DNA of 64,000 bases from Azolla caroliniana (GCA_043228905.1 JBHGNT010000002.1:25048001-25112000); one strand, 5' to 3'. Shown: positions 1 to 11,402, counted from the stretch's first letter. A program made the numbers and translations. Notes: generated by a model from the sequence alone, not told the origin.

Positions 1-2515
1 GTATTCCAGAAGCTAGTGAGGCTCTGGTACCAAGACGGCTCCAGTATGGCGAAGCACATGAATGCCTTCGAGGGGCTAATACACCAAGCAACCTCGTTGG
101 AAGTACCTCTCGCCGATGAGGTACTCACATTACTCTTGCTCGGTTCCTTCCCGGATAGTTGGGAGACGCTAGTTGTTGTTGGGAGACAAGTCCCTCCGGA
201 TGGGAAGGGAGAAGAACAGTGTTGATGAGCAAACTCGGCCGAGGCCGGAACCGGATGAGGAGTACGGAGAGCCGGATGGTGAAGACCCGGTGAGAACCGG
301 ATGAGGAGTACCCGGCTACGGAGAGCCGGATGGTGAAGACCCAGTGAGGAGTGCTCACCGGATGAAGAGACATATTTGTAAATATGTTTTTGAGAGTCCA
401 TCGAGGCTATATTTGTAAATAGCCGAAAAGTCATATTAGTATAAATATGACTTAGGGCAAACTTTTGTTGTGTGTTGTTATTCTTGTTGGTGCAAGAAGA
501 GAGAGAGTGTGTAACTATGTACAGAGAGAGAGAGAGAGAGAGAAAGAGGTCGTTGCCTCTGTTGAAACCGCCGCATGTGGCGAAGATCGTGAGCACGAGG
601 TTGTTGCCTCCTTGAACTCATTGTTGTACATTCTAACATAGTGATAGTTTGCAGCCTGTGGGCTGCCGTGGTTTTTTCCCTAGTTTGGGGTTTTCCACGT
701 AAACATCCTGTGTACTCTTCTCTTCTTTGTGTCGTGCATTTATTTCCTGTTTTCTATGTATGATTCTAAGCTCGGTTGTGGTCGAGCGTTGCGCATAAGG
801 AACAAGTAGTTTCCGTCAGTTGTCACGTTCGGCAATGCCAGGCCGGAAGGAAAACAGTTGTCCCTAGCAAGAGTCAAGCCAAGCTTGCTAGATGAAGAAG
901 CTCGCCGGAAAGACCGAGAGTCCAGAACCGATCCGAAGGCCTTGGTCACGGAAGATGAACACAACCGGGGAAGAGGCCGGCATTGGAGTCCTCAAAATCG
1001 GGACAAATCGGGGACGAGGTCGAAGTCAAAGGGGAGGCCCACGTGCTTCTATTGCGGGAAGTTGGGACACTTCCAGAAGAACTGTCGGCACTTCCAAAAA
1101 GAGAAAGAAACCGGCACTACCGATTCAAAGAAGAGTTCGGACCGGAGAGGCCCGGATCAGAAAGGAACACCGGCAATCGCGACAAGTGAAGAAGAACTGA
1201 TGCTCATTACCGAGGAGAATGAGTTAAATCTTGTCGGCGACGAGACAACGTGGGTTGTCTATTCCGGAGCATCGTTCCATTTGACACACGGACCGGAGAT
1301 GCTTCTCATCCTACACAACCGGAGATCATGGTTGTGTCCGGATGGGGAATGAAGGTACATGCCGAATTGTCGGCATAGGAGATGTGTTGGTGACGACATC
1401 AACCAGATGCAAGTTGTTGCTGAAGGATGTCCGACACGTTCCGAAGGTTCGACTGAACCTGATATCAGCCGGTCGGCTAGATGATGAAGGCTACACGGGT
1501 AGCATCCGAAACGGAGTTATGAAGTTCAGCAAAGGAAGCCTAATTGTGGCACGAGCCTGGAAGATCAACACGATATATCTTATACATGCCCGGATATGCC
1601 GGGAATAAGTGAACATAGGATCTGACACTACCGGTGAGTTGTGGCACAAGAGGTTGTGTCACATGAGTGAGAAGGGGATGAAGAGACTTGTCGAAGACAA
1701 TCTCATTCCGATGAAGGACGTGCAACTTGAGAAGTGCACCGATTGCTTGGCCGGCAAGAAAAACCGAACCTCCTTCCATTCAAGACCACCGATGAGACGG
1801 AATGCACCACTGGAGCTGGTGCATACCGATGTGTGTCAAGTGGACACAAAGTCACATGTCGGATTGCAGTACTTTGTGACATTCATAGATGACCACAACC
1901 AGAAGTTGTGGGTCTCATCGTTGAGCCCGTCTTCAAGGAATTCCATGTGAGAGTGGAAAGAGAAACAGGCCAGAAGCTGAAGGCGGTTCGAGCGGACAAT
2001 AGAGGAGAATATCAGGGGCAGTTCGAGGAGTATTGCCGATCGAAGGGAATCCGGCTCGAATTTACCGTGCCGAAGATCTCGGAATTGAACAGGCTGGCCG
2101 AACGGATGAACCGGACCATGATGGAGAGATTCCAGAGCATGCTAGCACATGCAAAGTTACCCAAGACATTTTGGGTTGAGGCGCTGAGAATGACGACCTA
2201 TGTGATAAACCAATCACCCTCAGTACCCTTGGACGGAGACTCACCGCAGAAAGTATGGACCGGTAAGGATGTGTCTTACCGGCATCTAAAGGTGATCGTG
2301 CATGTGGCAAAGGACAAGAGAGCAAAACTAGATCCGAAGTCCTGGCCATGCATATTCCTTGCATATGACAATGATGAGTTCAGTTACCGGGTGTGGGATC
2401 TTGTCGACAAGAAGGTGCTCCGGAGTCGAGACATAGTCTTCATGGAAGACAGGACCATTGACGACTGGGAGTCGGAGACGAAGGTGATGAACTCCGGATC
2501 ATCCAATGGAAACTG
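1..2515 (+). pseudogene. Broken Copia gag-pol of copy B1
   Basis: The order is gag (1-176 and 824 onward), a zinc knuckle of CX2CX4HX4C type (near 1050-1095), aspartic protease (near 1250), GAG-pre-integrase with the LWHKRLCHM motif (near 1630) and integrase core (1800-2200). Decay is plain. A solo LTR splits gag. The protease reads YSGAS where DSGAS is expected, so the catalytic Asp is lost. Frames shift near 1340 and near 1905, and an in-frame TAA sits at 1606-1608. The reading frame ends before reverse transcriptase. Compared with the intact A element at 5103-9176, it retains roughly the first half of the polyprotein. It cannot encode a working protein. Confidence 0.88.
177..818 (+). repeat. 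Solo LTR of Copia family B inside B1 gag
   Basis: A 642-bp LTR begins TGTTGGGAGACA and ends TTCCGTCA. It is flanked by the 5-bp duplication GTTGT at 172-176 and 819-823, exactly in the middle of gag codons. It matches the LTR at 11403-12110. A TATAAATA box lies at 440-447 and a GA microsatellite near 521-550. No internal region is present, so a full element inserted here and was reduced by LTR-LTR recombination. Confidence 0.93.
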
Positions 2516-2534
2516 GCTTAAGGACACAAGAACT

Positions 2535-2849
2535 TGTTGGGGACAAGGCTGTCAATGCGGAAGTGCAAGCAACATTCGTGATGAAGAGGAACCTATGTAT
2601 CCGCATGAGCAAGATAGACACAGAGAGATAGAGAGAGAGAGAGAGATAGGCACAAAGAAATGTTATATTTCTCAAGCAACAGTTACAAATTACAATATAC
2701 AACAACAACCTTTTCTAAAGGTTACAAAGTCACGTTATATAGTGACTGTCCTAGGGCAACTGCCCTTTATGCTATTTATAGAAATAGCCCAAACTTGGGT
2801 TGTCCAAAGGGACATTGTGAATACGGCCATTATACACTCGTATTCGACA
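2535..2849 (-). repeat. 3' LTR of Copia C2
   Basis: The 315-bp LTR reads TGTTGGGGAC to ATTCGACA on the plus strand. Read on the minus strand it begins TGTCGAATAC and ends CCCCAACA. The bases next to it at 2850-2862 are the complement of a GGGGGAG polypurine tract, as expected just inside a 3' LTR. A CT/GA microsatellite lies near 2625-2647. It is clearly related to, but diverged from, the C1 LTRs at 17446 and 22894. Confidence 0.9.
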
Positions 2850-3048
2850 CTCCCCCGTAATGGGCGTATACATGGGTTATCTAAAAAATTACAGGTATAT
2901 ATACAAGGTTTATCGGACAGATCGGTTTTGTTATAGTCGGCAAGATCCGAAGACAGAAGACCGAACTGGTCGGGTCGGAAGAGCTGAAGCCGATTCTCAA
3001 AGAACCGATGTCTATTGTTCAAAACCGTCCTGTGCTATGTGTCCAACT

Positions 3049-4414
3049 TTAACCGGACTGATTTTTCGTTACGCCCATTTGGTGCCGAAGGGACCGGAAA
3101 TGATCCGCCAAAAGACATTTGGTCATTCCATTTGCGACATTATCGGTTGTGGATATTTTCTCGAGACCGATTTTCCCTGAAATGACACAATCCCGAACGA
3201 AGTGATATCGAACGTCGATATGCTTGGAGGCGTTGTGGTGAACCGGATTCTTTGACAAAGCAACAACACCCTAACTGTCGTTGTAGACAACTGGAACCGA
3301 GTCAAGGTCGACTTGTCGAAACATGTGCGCCAGCCGATCGAGCCATAAAGCTTCTTTTGTTGCGTCGAACGCAGCTACATATTCTGCTTCGGTCGTTGAG
3401 GTGGTTGTGCACTCCTGAAGTTTTGACTTCCACGAGATTGCTCCATTGCCGAATTTGAAACAATATCTAGTTGTTGATTTCCGACTGTCCACGCAGCCGG
3501 GGAAGTCCGAGTCGGTGTAACCGACTACGGCTAAGGTTGAGTTCGGGCCAAAAAAAATGTCATGGTCTTTTGTGCCAGCTATATATCTGAACACATGCTT
3601 GACTGCGTTCCAATGCAATCGACCGGGGTTGTGCATGAATTTGCTGACAACTCCTACGACGTGAGAGATATCATGTCGTGTCACGACCATCGTGTACATA
3701 AGGGAGCCGACTGCCGGTGCATACGGTACCGACTTCATATCTTCCCCCTTCGGACCGGATGTCGGGCAATCTCGCTGAGACAGTCAAAGGTTAATGGGGA
3801 ACGGGGTCGAAGCAGACTTGGCCGAGTGCATGTTGAAGCGTTCCAAGACACGTCCGATGTAGTCAGTTTGAGACAAGAAAAGTTGTCGTGTATCGCGATG
3901 CCGACTAATCTTCATACCGAGTATGTGTCTTGTCGGACCGAGGTCCTTCATGGCAAACTTCAACCGCAGTTTCCGAACGAGTTCGGTGAGCTCTCCGATA
4001 TGTCGACCGGAGAGTAGCATGTCGTCCACGTAGATGATGAGGAAGACGGGAGACCCGTCTTGAGCTGTTTTGGTGAAGAGATAGTGGTCCTCATCGCTCT
4101 TTGAGAAGCCGACCAATTGGATGAAGTCGTCGAACTTCTTGTACCACTGTCAGGGTACCTGTTTCAGGCCGTAGAAACTCTTCCTAAGTCGGCAAACTAG
4201 ATGTTCCTGGTCGGATGCCACAAAGCCCTTCGGCTGCTCCATATAGATTTCCTCTTGTAGGTCACCGTGGAGGAATGTCGTTTTCACATCTAGCCGAATC
4301 AACTCCAAGTTGTCGGCGGCCACAACGCCGAGCATGAAACGAAAGGTCGTCATTTTCACCACTGGTGAAAAGATTTCGTCAAAGTCGACGCCATATACTT
4401 GTCTAAATCCCTTT
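3049..4414 (-). pseudogene. Reverse transcriptase / RNase H part of Copia C2
   Basis: Minus-strand fragments encode, in order, the reverse transcriptase core (4362-4150, with the KTTFLHGDL motif), the YVDDMLLSG catalytic region (4116-3784), and RNase H with the DSDFPG and TEAEYVAA motifs (3738-3271). The tail after that contains NPVHHNASKHID and ends in NQSG (to 3049). Small frame changes separate these blocks, so no continuous frame remains. The RNase H end corresponds to 22500-22699 of C1. Upstream sequence lies at 9840-11402, so the gene is physically split by the A element at 4420-9834. Confidence 0.87.
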
Positions 4415-4419
4415 GTAAC

Positions 4420-4770
4420 TGTTGGGATTTCGGTCCCTCCGGATGGGATGTCCAGAGATGAATGACGGCAAGCCCGGTTGCGGTTACGGGACCGGAGGAT
4501 GAAGAGTACCCGGCATGAAGCCTGATGAAGAAGACCCCGGCTACGGAGCCGGATGATGAAGACCCCGGCTACGGAGCCGGATGACGAATGTACCCGGAGA
4601 GAGATCCGGATGCGGGGACATATTTGTGAATATGTTTGCCAAGGGCCCTTGAGGCTATATTTGTAAATAGCCCGAAAGTCATATGTGTATAAATATGACT
4701 TAGGGCAAACAGTTTAGTTGTTGTTACTCATTTTTCTGGTTTTTCCACTTAGTGGGAGCTAAGTGAGCAG

Positions 4771-4803
<33 letters not shown>

Positions 4804-5071
4804 GAAGAGGTCGTTGCCTCTGTGTATTACCGCCGCCTGTGGCGAAGACAGTGAGCTCAAGGTTGTTGCCTTGTAGCTTCACCATTGTACATCTCTGTTT
4901 ATAGTGATAGTTGGAGTTTGAGGACTCCCGTGGTTTTTCCCACTTAGGGTTTTCCACGTAAAATATCCTGTGTACTCTTCTCTCTATTGTCTTCGTGCAT
5001 TTCATTTTGTATTTCATGTTTTCTGTGAGTTGATCCTATTCCTCGGTTGTGGCCGAGCACTGTGTTTAACA
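4420..5071 (+). repeat. 5' LTR of Copia A
   Basis: The 652-bp LTR begins TGTTGGGATTTC and ends TGTTTAACA. A TATAAATA box at 4688-4695 is the likely promoter. A GA microsatellite follows at about 4772-4802. The U3 part contains two short repeats of the GGCTACGGAGCCGGATGA type. Its beginning (TGTTGGGA and the CCCTCCGGATGGGA block) is shared with family B LTRs, so A and B are sister families. Confidence 0.95.
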
Positions 5072-5074
5072 AAG

Positions 5075-5086
5075 TGGTATCAGAGC
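5075..5086 (+). promoter_or_regulatory. Primer binding site of Copia A
   Basis: TGGTATCAGAGC lies 3 nt after the 5' LTR. This is the standard plant Copia primer site complementary to the 3' end of initiator methionine tRNA. The same 12-mer is present in B2 at 12113-12124 and in C1 at 17788-17799. Confidence 0.95.
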
Positions 5087-5102
5087 GACGGTAACACAGA
5101 AA

Positions 5103-8100
5103 ATGGAAGGCGGCGGTAGTGGGCCCCCGGGCATGATGGTGTTGAACTCACAGAACTACGCCGACTGGAAGATAAAGATGGAAGACCTTCTCATCGTCCG
5201 AGACCTGTACGAACCGATCGACAATGCCGAGATACCCAAGGGAGTAATAGAGTCGGAGTGGAAGCTCCTGAACCGGAAAGCCGTAGCGACGATCCGGCAA
5301 TATGTCGATGTAAGTGTTATGCAACATGTGGCGAACGATACGAACGCCTATGAGATGTGGCAGAAGCTGTCCGGACTGTATGAGAGGAAGAATGCTCTGA
5401 CCCGGACCTCCCTGATGAGGAAGATAGTGAATCTTAAGTACCGGGACGGCGAGAGCATGGTCGAACACGTCAGCACGTTCATGGGATTCGTGAACCAGCT
5501 TGCGGCGATCAAGTTCCCGTTGGATAACGCAATGCAAGCCATACTGCTGATGTGTACCCTTCCGGAGAGCTGGGAGAATTTGGTAGTTACTCTCAGCACC
5601 TCCTGTAAGGAAGAGAACTTGTCTTTACTAACGGTAAAGACAAGTATTCTAAATGAAGAAGCGCGTCGGAGAGATAAAGAACCGGCCTCCGACTCGAAGG
5701 CGCTGCTTACCGAATCGGAACGGGGAAGACAACGGAACCGGAGTCCGCAAAGACGGGAGAAGTCGGGGACACGGTCGCAGTCGAGGGGAAGACCTACATG
5801 CTTCTACTGTGGGAAGCCGGGGCACTTCCAGAAGAACTGTTGGCATTTCCGGAAAGACAACGGAACCGACGGTACCGATTCGAAGAAGTCACCGGAGCGA
5901 AACGGTGCATACCGGGGAGCCACGGACCGGAGAGGTCCGGATCGGCGAGGGCAGGACCGGAAAGGAACGACGGCACTCGCAGCAAGTGAAGAAGAGATAA
6001 TGCTCATTACCGAAGAGAGGGAGCTGAACCTTGCCGGTGAAGAGATGACCTGGGTGGTCGATTCCGGAGCGTCGTTCCACCTGACCCCGGAGAAGAAATA
6101 CTTCTCATCCTACACAGCCGGTGAGCACGGCTGTGTCCGGATGGGAAATGAAGGTACATGCCGGATTGCCGGCATAGGAGACGTGTGGCTGATGACATCA
6201 ACCGGATGCAAGATGCTGCTGAAGGATGTCCGACACGTTCCAGAGGTTCGATTGAACCTGATTTCGGCCGGGAGGCTAGACGATGAAGGCTACACGGGAA
6301 GCATCCGGAACGGTGTCATGAAGTTCAGCAGAGGGAGCCTGATAGTGGCTCGGGCCCGGAAGGTCAACACACTGTACCTGATGACTTCCCGGCTATGTCC
6401 GGAGGAGCTGAACGTGGCAGCTGACACTGCCGGTGAGCTATGGCACAAGAGACTGTGCCACATGAGCGAGAAGGGGATGAAGAGGCTTGCCGAAGACAAC
6501 CTGATACCGGTAAAGCACGTACACTTGGGGAAGTGTACCGACTGTCTGGCCGGTAAGCAAAACCGGACCTCCTTCCGCTCAAGACCACCGACGAGACGTA
6601 GCGCACCATTGGAGTTGGTGCACACTGACGTGTGTCAAGTAGAAACGAAGTCACATGGCGGAGCCCAGTACTTCATGACATTCATTGATGACCACAGCCG
6701 GAAGCTGTGGACGGCACCGCTGAAGACAAAGGACCAAGTGTTGTGCGTCTTCAAAGAACTCCACGTGAGAGTGGAAAGGGAATCCGGCAAGAAGCTGAAA
6801 GCGATACGAGCGGATAACGGAGGGGAATACCGGGGGCAGTTCGAGGAGTACTGTCGCTCGAAGGGAATCCGGCTCGAGTTTACTGTGCCGAAGACGCCGG
6901 AACTAAACGGGCTGGCCGAGAGGATGAACCGGACCATAATGGAGAGGGTCCGGAGTATGCTGGCGCATGCGAAATTACCCAAGGGGTTTTGGGCTGAGGC
7001 AATGTCGACGGCGACATACGTGATAAACAGATCACCCTCAGTACCTTTGGACGGAGACACGCCACAGAAAGTGTGGACCGGTAAGGAAGTGTCCTACCGG
7101 CATCTGAAGGTGTTCGGGTGTCTCGCATACGTGCATGTGGCAAAGGACCGGAGAGGAAAGTTAGATCCAAAGACCCGGCCATGCATATTCCTCGGTTACG
7201 GCGATGACGAGTTCGGCTACCGAGTATGGGACCCGGTCGACAAAAAGATATTCCGGAGTCGTGATATCATCTTCATGGAGGACAAGACACTCGCCGACTG
7301 GGAGTCGGAGAAGAAGATGAAGAGCTCCAAGTCGACCGGTGAGGATCAACTCTACGAGGAGCAGTCCCGACCGGCAAGGGACCGGTTAGCACTCGAGGAT
7401 CCGGCCGAAGACGGTGAAGAAACAGAACCGGCCGAGGAAGATGAAACTGATACCGGAACCGACCCCGATCCCGAAATGGATTCGGATGAAGAGGAAACGG
7501 AGGAGCCGGTTACCGAAGCTCCGGAACGGAGATATCCTCTAAGAGAGAGAAGGGCCCCCCGGAGATTTCCGGAACCAGAGCACGTGCTGCTAACCGACGA
7601 GGGGGAGCCGGAGAGTCTTGAAGAAGCAAAGCTTGAAACCCATAGCCGTAGGTGGTTAAGTGCCATGCAGGAGGAGATGGATTCCCTGCATGAGAACCAC
7701 ACATATGAACTTGTGGAGTTGCCGAAAGGAAAGCGGGCACTTCGAAACAAGTGGGTGTTCAAGCTGAAACCGGGAGATGCCGGAAACCCCCCGAGATACA
7801 AAGCCAGGATCGTGGTGAAGGGGTTCCAGCAGAAGAAGGGCGTCGACTTCGACGAGATATTTGCCCCGGTAGTGAAGATGACCTCCATCCGGACGGTGCT
7901 GAGCATAGCGGCAAGCATGGACCTCGAGGTAGAACAGATGGACGTGAAGACGGCATTCCTTCACGGTGACCTCGAAGAAGAGATCTACATGCAGCAACCA
8001 GAAGGATTCGAGAAGAAAGGGAAGGAGCACCTGGTATGCCGGTTGAAGAAGAGCCTTTACGGACTGAAGCAGGCTCCCCGGCAGTGGTACCGGAAGTTCG

Positions 8101-9176
8101 ACTCCTTCATGACCGACGAAGGGTACCACAAAACGCAGTCCGATCACTGCGTGTTTGTGAAGAAGTTCGAAGGAGGAGACTTTCTAATACTCCTCCTGTA
8201 CGTGGACGACATGTTGATCGTCGGACGGGACCAGGTCAAGATACGGATGCTGAAGAAAGCGCTTCACCGAACCTTCTCAATGAAGAACCTGGGTCCGGCG
8301 AGGCAAATACTAGGGATGCACATCATCCGGGACCGGAAGAAGAAGCAGTTGTGGCTGTCACAGGAGAAGTACGTGACAAAGGTGCTTCACCGGTTCAACA
8401 TGTCGGAAGCAAGACCGGTCGGGTCGACCCTCCCGGCAAACTGCAAGTTATCCGGCAAGCAAAGTCCCAAGACAAAAGTTGAAAAGGAGGATATGATGAA
8501 GATACCATATGCCTCTGCCGTCGGGAGCTTGATGTACGCAATGGTGTGTACCCGACCGGACATTGGATACGCAGTCGGAGTGGTGAGTCGGTATATGACT
8601 AATCCCGGCAAGGAGCACTGGAACGCGGTCAAATGGATACTCCGATACTTAAAGGGCACTTCGAACATGTGCCTCCGATTCGGCTCCGGTAAGCCCGAAC
8701 TCGATGGATTTACCGATTCGGACATGTCGGCTGATGCGGATACCAGCCGGTCTACATCTGTGTATGTAATGACATATGCAGGGGGAGCCGTTTCGTGGCA
8801 GTCGAGGTTGCAGAAGATGGTTGCGTTGTCAACCACGGAGGCGGAGTACATGGCGGCTGTTGAAGCCGGCAAGGAAATAATATGGATGAAGGACTTCATT
8901 AGAGAGCTCGGTATCCGGCAGGAGGAGTATCGGCTCTACTGCGATAGTCAGAGTGCCATCCACCTTGCGAAGAACGCGGCCTACCATTCCCGGACGAAAC
9001 ACATCCAGCGTAGATACCACTGGATCCGGGAAAGGATAGAAGACAAGGAGTTCGTGCTGACGAAGATCCACACGGACGAGAACGGGTCGGATATGCTGAC
9101 CAAGGTGCTCACACCCGACAAGCTGGAAGCATGCCGGAAGAGGATTGGATTGGAGAGACATCCCATGCCGAAGTGA
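5103..9176 (+). CDS. Copia gag-pol polyprotein, family A (intact, 1357 aa)
   Basis: The single frame starts at ATG 5103, shortly after the primer site. Gag carries a zinc knuckle CX2CX4HX4C near residues 231-244. A protease with VVDSGASFHLT follows (Asp near 319), then GAG-pre-integrase (LWHKRLCHMSEKG) and integrase with a D-D-E set (HTDV near 506, DNGGEY near 569, LNGLAERMNRT near 601). Reverse transcriptase has KTAFLHGDLEEEIYM and YVDDMLIVG (near 1032). RNase H has DSDMSAD, STTEAEYMAA and YCDSQSAIHL. The order PR-IN-RT-RH defines Ty1/Copia. All catalytic motifs I can see are intact, and the polypurine tract begins at the stop codon. It is the best candidate here for a functional Copia polyprotein. 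Confidence 0.96.
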   Translation: MEGGGSGPPGMMVLNSQNYADWKIKMEDLLIVRDLYEPIDNAEIPKGVIESEWKLLNRKAVATIRQYVDVSVMQHVANDTNAYEMWQKLSGLYERKNALTRTSLMRKIVNLKYRDGESMVEHVSTFMGFVNQLAAIKFPLDNAMQAILLMCTLPESWENLVVTLSTSCKEENLSLLTVKTSILNEEARRRDKEPASDSKALLTESERGRQRNRSPQRREKSGTRSQSRGRPTCFYCGKPGHFQKNCWHFRKDNGTDGTDSKKSPERNGAYRGATDRRGPDRRGQDRKGTTALAASEEEIMLITEERELNLAGEEMTWVVDSGASFHLTPEKKYFSSYTAGEHGCVRMGNEGTCRIAGIGDVWLMTSTGCKMLLKDVRHVPEVRLNLISAGRLDDEGYTGSIRNGVMKFSRGSLIVARARKVNTLYLMTSRLCPEELNVAADTAGELWHKRLCHMSEKGMKRLAEDNLIPVKHVHLGKCTDCLAGKQNRTSFRSRPPTRRSAPLELVHTDVCQVETKSHGGAQYFMTFIDDHSRKLWTAPLKTKDQVLCVFKELHVRVERESGKKLKAIRADNGGEYRGQFEEYCRSKGIRLEFTVPKTPELNGLAERMNRTIMERVRSMLAHAKLPKGFWAEAMSTATYVINRSPSVPLDGDTPQKVWTGKEVSYRHLKVFGCLAYVHVAKDRRGKLDPKTRPCIFLGYGDDEFGYRVWDPVDKKIFRSRDIIFMEDKTLADWESEKKMKSSKSTGEDQLYEEQSRPARDRLALEDPAEDGEETEPAEEDETDTGTDPDPEMDSDEEETEEPVTEAPERRYPLRERRAPRRFPEPEHVLLTDEGEPESLEEAKLETHSRRWLSAMQEEMDSLHENHTYELVELPKGKRALRNKWVFKLKPGDAGNPPRYKARIVVKGFQQKKGVDFDEIFAPVVKMTSIRTVLSIAASMDLEVEQMDVKTAFLHGDLEEEIYMQQPEGFEKKGKEHLVCRLKKSLYGLKQAPRQWYRKFDSFMTDEGYHKTQSDHCVFVKKFEGGDFLILLLYVDDMLIVGRDQVKIRMLKKALHRTFSMKNLGPARQILGMHIIRDRKKKQLWLSQEKYVTKVLHRFNMSEARPVGSTLPANCKLSGKQSPKTKVEKEDMMKIPYASAVGSLMYAMVCTRPDIGYAVGVVSRYMTNPGKEHWNAVKWILRYLKGTSNMCLRFGSGKPELDGFTDSDMSADADTSRSTSVYVMTYAGGAVSWQSRLQKMVALSTTEAEYMAAVEAGKEIIWMKDFIRELGIRQEEYRLYCDSQSAIHLAKNAAYHSRTKHIQRRYHWIRERIEDKEFVLTKIHTDENGSDMLTKVLTPDKLEACRKRIGLERHPMPK

Positions 9177-9186
9177 AGGGGGAGTT
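9175..9186 (+). promoter_or_regulatory. Polypurine tract of Copia A
   Basis: GAAGGGGGAGTT overlaps the gag-pol stop codon and directly precedes the 3' LTR at 9187. This is the plus-strand priming site. The same GAAGGGGGAGTTT is found in B2 at about 16981-16992. Confidence 0.85.
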
Positions 9187-9834
9187 TGTTGGGATTTCGG
9201 TCCCTCCGGATGGGATGTCCGGAGATGAATGACGGCAAGCCCGGTTGCGGTTACGGGACCGGAGGATGAAGAGTACCCGGCATGAAGCCGGATGAAGAAG
9301 ACCCCGGCTACGGAGCCGGATGATGAAGACCTCGGCTACGGAGCCGGATGACGAATGTACCCGGAGAGAGATCCGGATGCGGGGACATATTTGTGAATAT
9401 GTTTGCCAAGGGCCCTTGAGGCTATATTTGTAAATAGCCCAAAAGTCATATGTGTATAAATATGACTTAGGGCAAACAGTTTAGTTGTTGTTACTCATTT
9501 TTCTAGTTTTTCCACTTAGTGGGAGCTAAGTGAGCAGCCGAGAGAGAGAGAGAGAGAGAGAGAGACGAAGAGGTCGTTGCCTCTGTGTATTACCGCCGCC
9601 TGTGGCGAAGACAGTGAGCTCAAGGTTGTTGCCTTGTAGCTTCACCATTGTACATCTCTGTTTATAGTGATAGTTGGAGTTTGAGGACTCCCGTGGTTTT
9701 TCCCACTTAGGGTTTTCCACGTAAAATATCCAGTGTACTCTTCTCTCTATTGTCTTCGTGCATTTCATTTTGTATTTCCTGTTTTCTGTGAGTTTATCCT
9801 ATTCCTCGGTTGTGGCCGAGCACTGTGTTTAACA
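9187..9834 (+). repeat. 3' LTR of Copia A
   Basis: This 648-bp LTR is nearly identical to 4420-5071. Differences seen are scattered single bases and a shorter GA repeat. It ends TTTAACA and is followed by the target duplication GTAAC at 9835-9839, after which the interrupted C2 sequence resumes. Confidence 0.95.
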
Positions 9835-9839
9835 GTAAC

Positions 9840-11402
9840 TAATATGGCCTTGTACTTTGGGTTGGTCGAGTCGGACATCTCTTTTAGTCGATAGACCCAC
9901 TTACATGGAAGAGCATGTCGATTCTCCGGTAATTCGACTAAGTCCCAAGTCTTGTTTGCCCGAATGGATTGCATTACCGACTCCATCGCCAGATGCCATG
10001 TGGCGGAATCGGTAGATGCCGATGCTTCTTCATAAGATGTCGGTTCACCGACGTCGGTGAAGAAAATTTCGGGAGAATACCTCTCCGGAGGTTGCGATGG
10101 TCTCTCAGATCTGCGAGGTATGACTGAACTGGTCGCACCGGGTGTCGATGTCGGATTGTCGGGAGCCGAGCCATTCGGCCGTGCCGAATCGGTGGATTCG
10201 GTGCGAGAGTTGTCAGTTACCCGTGAAACCGATCTCGTGTTGTGGGCTGGGTTGTCATGAAGGGTTGGCACTTCGGAAAATATTACCCTTTGGGCTTCAA
10301 TAGGCCTTTCGGCCGTTTTATGCATAGCCGACTCATTGAACATAACGTCCGAGCTTCGGACGATTTGTCTGTGCTCAGGGTCCCATAGTCGGTATCCAAT
10401 CTCGTCGTCGAGTCCATACCCAAGGAAAACGCATTTCCTTGATCTTGGTTCGAGTTTCTGGCGATCGTCTTTTGGTATGAGGGTGTATGCCTCACAACCG
10501 AAGATCCTCAACATGTCATAATTCGGCTTACTGCCGGTCCATATTTCCTGAGGTATTTGAAGTCCTAGAGGTCTACTTGGCGACATATTTATGATGTGTG
10601 TTGTCGTAAGTAGAGCCTCCGCCTAGAAGCCATCCGATAGTTCGGAGTGTTGGAGCATGGATACTACGCGTTCTTGAATCGTCCAATTCATGCGTTTTGC
10701 AATTCCGTTCTGCTCCGGACTATAAGGTGTCGTATATTCATGTCGAATGCCGCGTTCCCGGCAAAATTTGATGAATTCGTCATACTTGAATTCTTCTCCA
10801 TTATCGGTTCGGAGACATTTTAGTTTCCGACCGGTCTGGTTTTCGACCATTGCAAGCCATTCGGAGAAGATCGAGAACACCCAATCTTTAGTTTTGATGG
10901 GGTAAGCCCACACCTTCCGAGTCGAGTCGTCAATAAAACTTACGAAGTACGAAGCACCACCAAGAGACTAATGTGGCATCGGGCCACAGACGTCCGAGTG
11001 GACCAAATCGAGGGGACTCGATTCTCCTGGTGTTGATGTCGGGTGCGATGCGACTACCTGTTTGTCGTACTGGCAATGCTCGCAAAATTGGTGATCTGAG
11101 AAGGAGATTTTGGGGATGTAACCGGCTCTGGATAGGTGCGTTATGCCGGCCTTGCTGAGGTGTCCATGTCGTCCATGCCATAACGATGACACGGGGATAT
11201 CAACCAAAAATAAGTCACCCTCTTTGAGGGTGACATATAAAGGATACAAGGAATGTACCTTTGGTCCTCGAGCAAGCAGGAGGTTCCCTTTGTGGAGTGT
11301 CCACCCTCCTGATGAGAATCTGGCACGAATGCCGACTTCATCAAGCTCTCTGACTGAGATAGGGGGTCTTGAGAGCTCAGGAACGTGTCGGACGTAGTGT
11401 AG
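9840..11402 (-). pseudogene. Middle part of Copia C2 (RT start, integrase, GAG-pre-integrase)
   Basis: This continues the minus-strand C2 element to the right of A. Going leftward in the coding direction it holds the GAG-pre-integrase region with the VDIPVSSLWH motif (about 11249-10968), the integrase core with RTDNGEEF and SPEQNGIAKRMNWT (10913-10623), and the integrase C-terminal region. The spacer with IPRRSERPSQPPERYSP and the start of reverse transcriptase follow (10586 to 9840). Small stops and frame breaks separate the blocks. At the right it stops at the B2 LTR; C2 protease, gag and 5' LTR are not found anywhere in the window. Confidence 0.88.

Larger units (their letters stand above)
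1..2534 (+). mobile_element. Degenerate Ty1/Copia element, family B copy B1 (partial)
   Basis: This is the remains of a Copia element that runs in from the left edge. Gag is recognisable before and after a solo LTR that interrupts it at 177-818. Protease, GAG-pre-integrase and integrase follow up to about 2515. Reverse transcriptase, RNase H and the 3' LTR are missing because the copy stops at 2534, where a minus-strand C element starts. The last 20-45 bases before 2534 no longer align with the B2 copy at 11403-17445. The 5' LTR and primer site lie outside the window. Confidence 0.9.
2535..4419 (-). mobile_element. Minus-strand Copia element C2, 3' part
   Basis: This is the 3' half of a family C Copia element on the minus strand. 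From right to left it holds the end of reverse transcriptase, RNase H, a non-coding tail and its 3' LTR at 2535-2849. It continues at 9840-11402, beyond the inserted A element, where the junction repeats the target duplication GTAAC. Family membership is shown by close similarity to C1 at 17446-23201, both in the protein and in the LTR. Confidence 0.9.
4420..9834 (+). mobile_element. Full-length Ty1/Copia element, family A
   Basis: This is a complete element of 5415 bp with two LTRs, an initiator-Met-type primer site, one uninterrupted gag-pol frame and a polypurine tract. The 5-bp duplication GTAAC flanks it at 4415-4419 and 9835-9839. It sits inside the reverse transcriptase of the minus-strand element C2. 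By eye its LTRs differ at roughly eight single bases plus repeat-length changes over about 650 bp, so it is relatively young. It looks autonomous. Confidence 0.96.

Noticed and set aside
2851-3180. Plus-strand open frames in the C2 3' tail
   Set aside because: They lie opposite the untranslated tail and RNase H end of the minus-strand element and match nothing.
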